From the NCBI GenBank assembly GCA_036961445.1, contig JBALVO010000126.1, forward strand, positions 1 through 10,801: DNA of 10,801 nt, read 5' to 3'. Positions 5,785 through 10,801 of the stretch are shown here, one piece after another. Source of the stretch: JBALVO01 sp036961445 (GTDB lineage: Bacteria > Pseudomonadota > Gammaproteobacteria > Pseudomonadales > Halieaceae). The first letter of the stretch is position 1. Each line of letters begins with the position of its first letter. The notes below the pieces were generated by a model. It was not told the DNA's origin and made no database searches. It saw nothing but the letters and a program-made list of their open reading frames with translations. Both the position numbers and the translations under genes were made by a program.

Positions 5785-7335
5785 TCACATTGCTTTTCGA
5801 ACAATACTATTGATCAATTCCCTGTTCCCTGGCAGGCCGTTAATCTGCTTGGCGATTAATGCTTGATTGTCATTGAAATGTTTATCTGCCGCTGAAAAAT
5901 TATCCCGCTGGCTACTGGTAGCCTTGGGTAGTGTTTCGAACCCCATTCCATACAACACATACTGATAGCTCGCGGCAGGAAAAATCTCATCAGTCTGGGT
6001 CAGGTCGTAACGCGATGGCGGCTGGTATCTCCACAACGCGATCAATTCCTGTAAGCGATCCGGTATGTGCTCCGGCTTGCAATGATCCCGCCAGTATTGG
6101 CTATCGGTCCGCTTGGTCAACACATAATGCAGTTTGAGAAAGTCGATGACTCGTTCCCAGCGGTACCTGAATCGTTCGTTATACCGCTTGGCCATCGCGT
6201 CCATGACCACTCGATCTGCCGGCAATTCATCCCGGATCATCGTGGCTGCCATTTCCACCAGTGCTATTGCGGATGCCTCCAGAGGTTCAATAAAGCCCGA
6301 TGACATGCCCACTGCAACACAGTTTTTGTGCCAGAATTTCTCCCTGAATCCGGGGTTGATCTTCAGTATCCTTGGCGTCAATGTGACTGCCGGGTCAACC
6401 TCACGACCTGACGACAAATATTCTCGCAGCACCGCCTCTGCACCCTCATCCGATTCATGTGCACTGGAATAGACGTAACCGACGCCGCGCCGTGACGGCA
6501 AGCCGATATCCCAGGTCCAGCCAGCGCGCTGGGCGGTCGCTATAGTGGCCGATGCGATTAGATCGTCTTCACCAGTATAAGGCACCTGCACAGCCATCGC
6601 GCGGTCGTTGAACAGCACGTCTTTCTTACTGACAAACGGGATGTTGAAATGCCTGCCAAGAAGCAGCGAAGCTGCTCCCGTACAATCGACAAACAGGTCT
6701 GCGTCTAGTTGGCCATGCCCTTTGGTATTCAGGCTTATTACATCACCATCCTCGGCTGAATTTACCCCCGTTACATGATCAAGTATATGGGTAACACCGA
6801 GTTTTTCAGTACAGTGTTTCTGTAGCAGCGTGGCAAACTTACCCGCATCCAGGTGATAGCCGTAATTGGCTACCGCAGCGTAATCCGGAGTACCTGGCTG
6901 CTTTGGGGCCTTGCCCGCCTGGCACAGCGCCTCCTGGGTACTGAACGCCGCTGCAAACGACAAATCCGGGTGTTGTGCCTGCCAGTAGGGGATCGGGTTG
7001 CTATCGAGATAGCCCTGGGGAAGTGAAAACGGGTGGTAATAAAAGTCTTCGTCCTCGCCGGTACGCCATCCCACAAACTTTGAGCCCTGTTTGAAGGAAG
7101 CGCTGCATTCTCGAATGAATTCACTTTCAGAAAGGCCGATCTTGCGCAAGGTATCACGCATTGAAGGCCAGGTACCCTCTCCTACACCTATGGTGCTAAC
7201 ATCAGGGGATTCGACAAGGGTAATGTGCACGCCGGAGTTCAGCCTGGCATCGTGACCGGCTGCCAGTACAGCTGCGGTCAACCACCCGGCAGTACCACCA
7301 CCAACAATCAGAATTTTTTTAAGTGGACGACTCAC
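5785..7335 (-). CDS. Flavin-dependent halogenase, tryptophan-halogenase family (copy B)
   Basis: A 516-residue second member of the tryptophan halogenase family. It has GGGTAGW at 12-18, IGVGEGTWPSM at 49-59, a catalytic-lysine candidate Lys82 in ASFKQGSKF, DLFVDCTGAASLLLG at 213-227, the signature W273-x-W275-x-I277, and FIEPLEAS at 348-355 with Glu353 as the counterpart of PrnA Glu346. It differs from copy A around the halide/active-site segment: the Ser after the catalytic Glu is Ala354, the FR of DCTGFR is AA, and the Pro after WxWxI is replaced by GlyLeu. Catalytic Lys and Glu remain, so it is probably active with a different substrate or halide preference. The start is GTG at 7335; the upstream GAGAG is a modest ribosome site. 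It is the first gene of the operon, 85 bases before SapC, and follows the receptor's terminator. Confidence 0.9.
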   Translation of the reverse strand: MSRPLKKILIVGGGTAGWLTAAVLAAGHDARLNSGVHITLVESPDVSTIGVGEGTWPSMRDTLRKIGLSESEFIRECSASFKQGSKFVGWRTGEDEDFYYHPFSLPQGYLDSNPIPYWQAQHPDLSFAAAFSTQEALCQAGKAPKQPGTPDYAAVANYGYHLDAGKFATLLQKHCTEKLGVTHILDHVTGVNSAEDGDVISLNTKGHGQLDADLFVDCTGAASLLLGRHFNIPFVSKKDVLFNDRAMAVQVPYTGEDDLIASATIATAQRAGWTWDIGLPSRRGVGYVYSSAHESDEGAEAVLREYLSSGREVDPAVTLTPRILKINPGFREKFWHKNCVAVGMSSGFIEPLEASAIALVEMAATMIRDELPADRVVMDAMAKRYNERFRYRWERVIDFLKLHYVLTKRTDSQYWRDHCKPEHIPDRLQELIALWRYQPPSRYDLTQTDEIFPAASYQYVLYGMGFETLPKATSSQRDNFSAADKHFNDNQALIAKQINGLPGNRELINSIVRKAM

Positions 7336-7425
7336 TCTGCTCTCGCCGATTACGCGGCGCCATTATTATGTTTAATCGAATGACAGTTCAGCGAACCTTA
7401 TGGCAAGCTCGCGTTTATCAATATC

Positions 7426-7434
7426 GTTATAGCA
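7426..7434 (-). promoter_or_regulatory. Candidate extended -10 promoter for the halogenase-SapC-cupin operon
   Basis: The minus strand reads TGCTATAAC (7434-7426), an extended -10 element (TG-n-TATAAc) in the 231-bp gap between the receptor terminator and halogenase B. No good -35 box sits 16-18 bases upstream, as often seen with extended -10 promoters or promoters needing an activator. It would give a leader of roughly 85 bases before the GTG at 7335. Because the receptor transcript ends upstream, some promoter is required here. Confidence 0.4.
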
Positions 7435-7445
7435 GGTCTGCACTC

Positions 7446-7459
7446 ACAAAGCACTTTGT
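7446..7459. promoter_or_regulatory. Palindrome over the -35 region (candidate operator)
   Basis: ACAAAG and CTTTGT form a perfect 6-bp inverted repeat around a 2-base centre. It lies 15-28 bases upstream of the candidate -10 box, so it covers the -35 region. Size and position fit the operator of a dimeric repressor or activator. No regulator gene is in the window, so the binding protein is unknown. Confidence 0.38.
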
Positions 7460-7566
7460 CACTGCGGTAAAGACCCAACCAGAAACGGCATATTGGCGCG
7501 TCGTGCGCATCGAGTCTGGCCCCGCAGCGAGATTATTCCTGGGGAGTTAGCAAATTCCAGTTCTAT

Positions 7567-7600
7567 AAAAAAAGCAGCCGCTACCAGAGGTAGCGGCTGC
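7567..7600 (-). terminator. Intrinsic terminator of the TonB-dependent receptor gene
   Basis: A perfect 12-bp stem (GCAGCCGCTACC paired with GGTAGCGGCTGC) encloses a 3-base loop. On the minus strand it is followed directly by seven T residues (7573-7567). It begins 25 bases after the receptor stop codon, a textbook Rho-independent terminator. It separates the receptor transcript from the downstream halogenase operon, apart from any read-through. Confidence 0.93.
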
Positions 7601-7625
7601 CTTGGAACACGTTAAGCAGGTACTA

Positions 7626-10600
7626 TCAGAACTTGTAGCGTACTCCCATACTGTAACGCGCCCCACCTTCGATCGTCGCCACCACCATATTTCTATGGCG
7701 ACCGTACTTGCGCTGGTCCTCTTCTGTCAAATTTATGCCCTCTGCATAAACAGTCAGCCTGTCATCCCAGGTGTAACTGAGACTCAAATCCAACTGACCG
7801 TAGTCCTCGACATAGATGGGCTCCTGCTGGTTATTACCCCCGACTGTAGCGTCGAGAAAATCATCACGCCAGTTATACGCCATACGAGCCTGATAGCCGT
7901 TCTTGTCGTAAAATGCTATGACGTTATACGAATCACTCAAACCCAACAGTGCAAACTGGTCAACGCCAATTTGCTTATCATCGTAATCAATATCACCGTC
8001 AACGGTGGTGTAGTTAACGATAAATCCAAAACCGCTTTCACCGAACATATGCTGTGCTGCCAGTTCGAAGCCATCGATCTCAGCATCTTCAGAGTTAACC
8101 GGTATGGTCAAGGCAAATGACAGTGGGTCGTAGGTGTCAAGGCCATTTAGCAGTACGCCGGTAACCTCATCAACCCAACCCTGATCCCTGTAGTAATCCA
8201 GGATTTGCAAGTTATCCCCAGGGTTCTCCACAGAGGCCAGAGCCTGGGCGTAACGCGGTCCGGACACCGGTTGCACCAACTCCGGATACACCACGGAATT
8301 AACAATACCCGTACCAATAAAGTTATCCACTTTCTTCAGGTAGTAACCAACCGATACATAGCTGCCCTCTGCGTAATACCACTCCGCAGAGAAATCAAAG
8401 TTTTCCGACTCAAACGGCTCCAGGCCGGGATCGCCACCAAACCCGGTACTGTCGGCGTCCGTACGTGCTTGAGAAGCCACACTACGACCGGCTTGCAAGT
8501 CAGTGTAATTGGGTCTTGAAATCGTCTCGCTATAAGACGCCCGCAACACCACGTCGTCGATCACCTCGATATCGAAGTCGATGTTTGGCAGCCAATAATC
8601 GTAACCCCCCTCGCCCTGGAGCTCGGTTGCACCTTCGGCTTGCAACTGCAGTTCATTGGCGGTCAACCACAGCAAAGAGTTGTAGTTTGGCGCTCGAGAA
8701 TTGGAATCAACATCGGTATCGTCATAGCGCAGACCCAAAGCCAGGTTGGTAGACATACCAGCCAGATCCCAATGGAAATTGAGCTGCATATAAGCGGAGT
8801 TCTGTTCCTCAGTCAGCTTTCGGTCAGTCGTGTACTGGCTCGGCGCACACAGCTTGCCATCACGGCAATCTGCCCAGGCGTTCAGTGGTTGCCCCCCGGC
8901 TAACTGTGGGTTGTTGTCGTAAAAAGCCCTTACATCGGAGGTGAACTGCTTGTAGTTCACGTCGTAATACCAGGAATTGACATTGGCGCCACCGAGATCA
9001 TCAAACTGACCCGGAAGATTTCCCCGGGAGAAGGCCGCGTTGTCAAAGTTGCCGTCACCATCACCCGCCGCGGCGTTCCAGTCGCCTCCAGAGCTTTCAC
9101 CCGTGTAACCAAAGGAACCCCAGTTGCCACCCTGCATCGCAGCGAAGGCAGAGCGATTATCGACATCGGCGTGATTCAAACCAAAATCAATACTCTCCAG
9201 GCCCGCAAATGCTTCATCGAAATGGAAGGTGCCATCCAGCCGCGTCTGCTCGACGTCAGTCTTCATGTAGGAGTTGCGGAAACTGTTGCCCGAACCAATG
9301 ATCTGATCCGGTGTGGGCGGAAGACCGTTGGCGGTACCTATCACCATCTTAGCCATGTCAGTGTTATAGCGCATGGTGGTCAGGACGCGGTCAAAAGACG
9401 CGGCGGTGACGGTATTATTGCTGCCGCGGTCATCCTTGGGTTTGGCCTCCGCCGTGGAGTCGTGATAATCCAACGCCAGGGTCAAATTATCAGTTGGGCT
9501 CCACTCCAGGTTGAAACCGGTAGAATCATTCTCTGTTTTTCTACCCCAATCACCTACCGCCATGGCCGAATCTGGGCCCTCTACAGCGTTAAAGACCACC
9601 GGCGCAACAACGCCACCCACACCATTGGCTACGGTAAATTCTCCTCCGGCAGCGCCACCGCCACCAAACCATGCCGATAGCTCCTGGCGATGCTGTTCGA
9701 TTTCAAATTCAGAATAGGTATAGTCCAGTGTTGCTCTCAGGTTTTCTATTGGTTCCCACTGCAGCGTCAGCTGGTAGTTGGTACGCTTTTGTTCAACATC
9801 CTGCAGGGTATACACAAAGTTTTGCGGGATACCGACCACATCGCCGGCTTTCGGTGGATTGATAAAGTCCTGGTACTCGGTGCCATCGGATATAAAGGTG
9901 TTCCAACCAGAGGAAGTCTCCCCTGTTCTAATACCGCTATCGCGCTCCTGGTAGCTACCGTTGATGGCGATACCCACAGTGTCGTCGAAGAACGAATTAC
10001 TGTAGATGCCGGACACTTCTGGCGTGACGTCGTCACCATTATCGTTAGTGGTGTCGTGCAGCGCCCCGCCACTTAAACTGGCCGTCAGGCCGGGCTTATC
10101 AAGAGGGCGTAGTGTCTGGATATTGATCGTAGAACCAAGGCCGCCACTGGCGAGCCGGGCCTTACCCGTCTTGTAGACCTCTACTGCAGAGACTGCATCT
10201 GATGATAACTGGGCAAAGTCAAAGGAACGCGATGCTGATGCGCTGGTATCTTCCAGGTTAGCTGATGGCATCATCCGGCCATTAAGCGTGACCGCATTGA
10301 AATCCGGGCCGAAACCACGAACGGTGACTTTTGAACCCTCACCATTCACCCGGTCGATGGATACGCCGGTGATGCGCTGTAAGGATTCCGCCAGGTTGGT
10401 ATCCGGGAATTTACCCATGTCTTCAGCGGTAATGGCATCCACTACACCCGCGGAGTCTCGCTTGAGATCAGCGGCAGCCTTCAACGAAGAGCGAATACCG
10501 GTAACAATAACTTCTTCGAGTAGTGGGCCGCTATCGTTCACAACAGGGCCGCCGGTTTGCGCCATTGCGGGCATCATAATGCCTGCATTAGCCATGACTA

Positions 10601-10637
10601 CAGCGACAGCAAGTGGCTTGAGGCTTCGGTTTATCAT
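7626..10637 (-). CDS. TonB-dependent outer-membrane receptor (Xanthomonas/Caulobacter-type)
   Basis: A 1003-residue outer-membrane active transporter powered by TonB-ExbB-ExbD. It has a signal peptide (residues 1-26, cleavage after AMA, before QTGG), a TonB box in EEVIVTGIRSS (41-51), and a plug domain at about 55-180 with DTNLAESLQRITGVSIDR (79-96), VTVRGFGPDFNAVTLNGR (104-121) and GLGSTINIQTLRPLD (166-180). A long beta barrel follows, ending in MGVRYKF with the terminal Phe required for barrel insertion. The LKRDSAGVVDAITAEDMGKFPDTN plug start is typical of the TIGR01782 subfamily, often linked to glycan or oligosaccharide uptake; the actual ligand cannot be read. The only two cysteines I see, C591 and C597, are close together in a probable surface loop and may form a disulfide. 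The ATG at 10637 is preceded by GGAG about 10 bases upstream. The gene has its own terminator and lies upstream of the halogenase operon. Confidence 0.95.
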   Translation of the reverse strand: MINRSLKPLAVAVVMANAGIMMPAMAQTGGPVVNDSGPLLEEVIVTGIRSSLKAAADLKRDSAGVVDAITAEDMGKFPDTNLAESLQRITGVSIDRVNGEGSKVTVRGFGPDFNAVTLNGRMMPSANLEDTSASASRSFDFAQLSSDAVSAVEVYKTGKARLASGGLGSTINIQTLRPLDKPGLTASLSGGALHDTTNDNGDDVTPEVSGIYSNSFFDDTVGIAINGSYQERDSGIRTGETSSGWNTFISDGTEYQDFINPPKAGDVVGIPQNFVYTLQDVEQKRTNYQLTLQWEPIENLRATLDYTYSEFEIEQHRQELSAWFGGGGAAGGEFTVANGVGGVVAPVVFNAVEGPDSAMAVGDWGRKTENDSTGFNLEWSPTDNLTLALDYHDSTAEAKPKDDRGSNNTVTAASFDRVLTTMRYNTDMAKMVIGTANGLPPTPDQIIGSGNSFRNSYMKTDVEQTRLDGTFHFDEAFAGLESIDFGLNHADVDNRSAFAAMQGGNWGSFGYTGESSGGDWNAAAGDGDGNFDNAAFSRGNLPGQFDDLGGANVNSWYYDVNYKQFTSDVRAFYDNNPQLAGGQPLNAWADCRDGKLCAPSQYTTDRKLTEEQNSAYMQLNFHWDLAGMSTNLALGLRYDDTDVDSNSRAPNYNSLLWLTANELQLQAEGATELQGEGGYDYWLPNIDFDIEVIDDVVLRASYSETISRPNYTDLQAGRSVASQARTDADSTGFGGDPGLEPFESENFDFSAEWYYAEGSYVSVGYYLKKVDNFIGTGIVNSVVYPELVQPVSGPRYAQALASVENPGDNLQILDYYRDQGWVDEVTGVLLNGLDTYDPLSFALTIPVNSEDAEIDGFELAAQHMFGESGFGFIVNYTTVDGDIDYDDKQIGVDQFALLGLSDSYNVIAFYDKNGYQARMAYNWRDDFLDATVGGNNQQEPIYVEDYGQLDLSLSYTWDDRLTVYAEGINLTEEDQRKYGRHRNMVVATIEGGARYSMGVRYKF

Positions 10638-10801
10638 CCGATCTTATCTCCATTATATGAATAATTATGCTAGCTACAGCAACGCTACAAGCGATTCTGA
10701 GAGCAGGGATTTAGCGTTTGCCACACTACTTGAGAGCAATTAGGAACCCAACAGGTTTGCGATAACACGGTGCGTATTCACGATAAGAGGGATGAAGCGG
10801 A
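10638..10801 (-). promoter_or_regulatory. Upstream region of the TonB-dependent receptor gene
   Basis: These 164 bases hold no recognisable gene. On the minus strand there is a CATAAT box (10669-10664) with TTGTAG 15 bases upstream (10690-10685), a plausible but short-spaced promoter. An inverted repeat AACGCTA/TAGCGTT (10681-10687 and 10712-10718, 24 bases apart) straddles the putative -35 box and may be regulatory. A nearer TATAAT (10657-10652) is too close to the start codon to be the -10 box unless the transcript is almost leaderless. Confidence 0.3.

Noticed and set aside
5700..5804. N-terminal, Cys-rich extension of SapC from a TTG, also considered as a small precursor peptide.
   Set aside because: It overlaps the end of halogenase B, has no ribosome site, and the ATG at 5699 has a good GAGGA site with the conserved region starting right after it.
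7319..7363. A 14-codon minus-strand frame overlapping the halogenase B start, possible leader peptide.
   Set aside because: Its ATG has no Shine-Dalgarno sequence and nothing in the peptide suggests attenuation, so chance is more likely.
7323..7550. A 75-codon plus-strand frame covering most of the receptor-halogenase gap.
   Set aside because: It starts inside halogenase B, has no ribosome site before either possible start, and resembles no family; the gap is better explained as a promoter region.
10652..10657. Perfect TATAAT on the minus strand as the receptor -10 box.
   Set aside because: Transcription would begin about 8 bases before the ATG, downstream of the GGAG ribosome site, which is inconsistent with the apparent Shine-Dalgarno.
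10652..10670. AT-rich stretch resembling a Fur box upstream of the receptor.
   Set aside because: It is AT-rich with only partial dyad symmetry and lacks a convincing match to the Fur repeat; the receptor subfamily is also more typical of glycan than siderophore uptake.

Overview
The window looks like chromosomal DNA of a Gram-negative, probably marine gammaproteobacterium. It encodes a large TonB-dependent outer-membrane receptor, a PqiC-type lipoprotein tail and other envelope proteins, at moderate GC. The organism assignment is inference from gene content; no rRNA, tRNA or CRISPR array was seen.

Layout. The left edge (1-204, + strand) is the C-terminus of a PqiC/YmbA-like lipoprotein. All other genes run on the minus strand, so transcription goes from right to left. 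In that order they are: a 1003-residue TonB-dependent receptor (10637-7626) with its own strong intrinsic terminator (7600-7567); an intergenic region with a candidate promoter and an overlapping palindrome; flavin-dependent halogenase B (7335-5785); a SapC-family protein (5699-4986); an FIH/JmjC-like cupin dioxygenase (4960-3953); flavin-dependent halogenase A (3908-2430); then, after a 123-bp gap, a secreted Gly-zipper protein (2306-1539) whose stop codon sits one base before the start of a membrane-anchored DUF900 alpha/beta hydrolase (1537-347). Between the hydrolase and the lipoprotein gene lies the last ~41 codons of an IS110-family transposase (351-226, minus strand), a remnant that explains an otherwise empty gap.

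How the genes may work together. Receptors of this subfamily recur in Proteobacteria beside tryptophan-halogenase-like flavoproteins, SapC proteins and cupin-like proteins, often in glycan-uptake regions; that recurrence is background knowledge, and the chemistry of the neighbourhood is poorly understood. Here the receptor would import a substrate across the outer membrane. A four-gene cytoplasmic operon (two diverged halogenases, SapC, and a probable Fe(II)/2-oxoglutarate hydroxylase) could modify that substrate, an aromatic signal, or a protein. This set is the most interesting system in the window. The hydrolase and its secreted partner look like a separate envelope-associated gene pair.

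Start choices matter: three genes of the operon appear to start at GTG. No stretch longer than about 300 bases lacks a gene.
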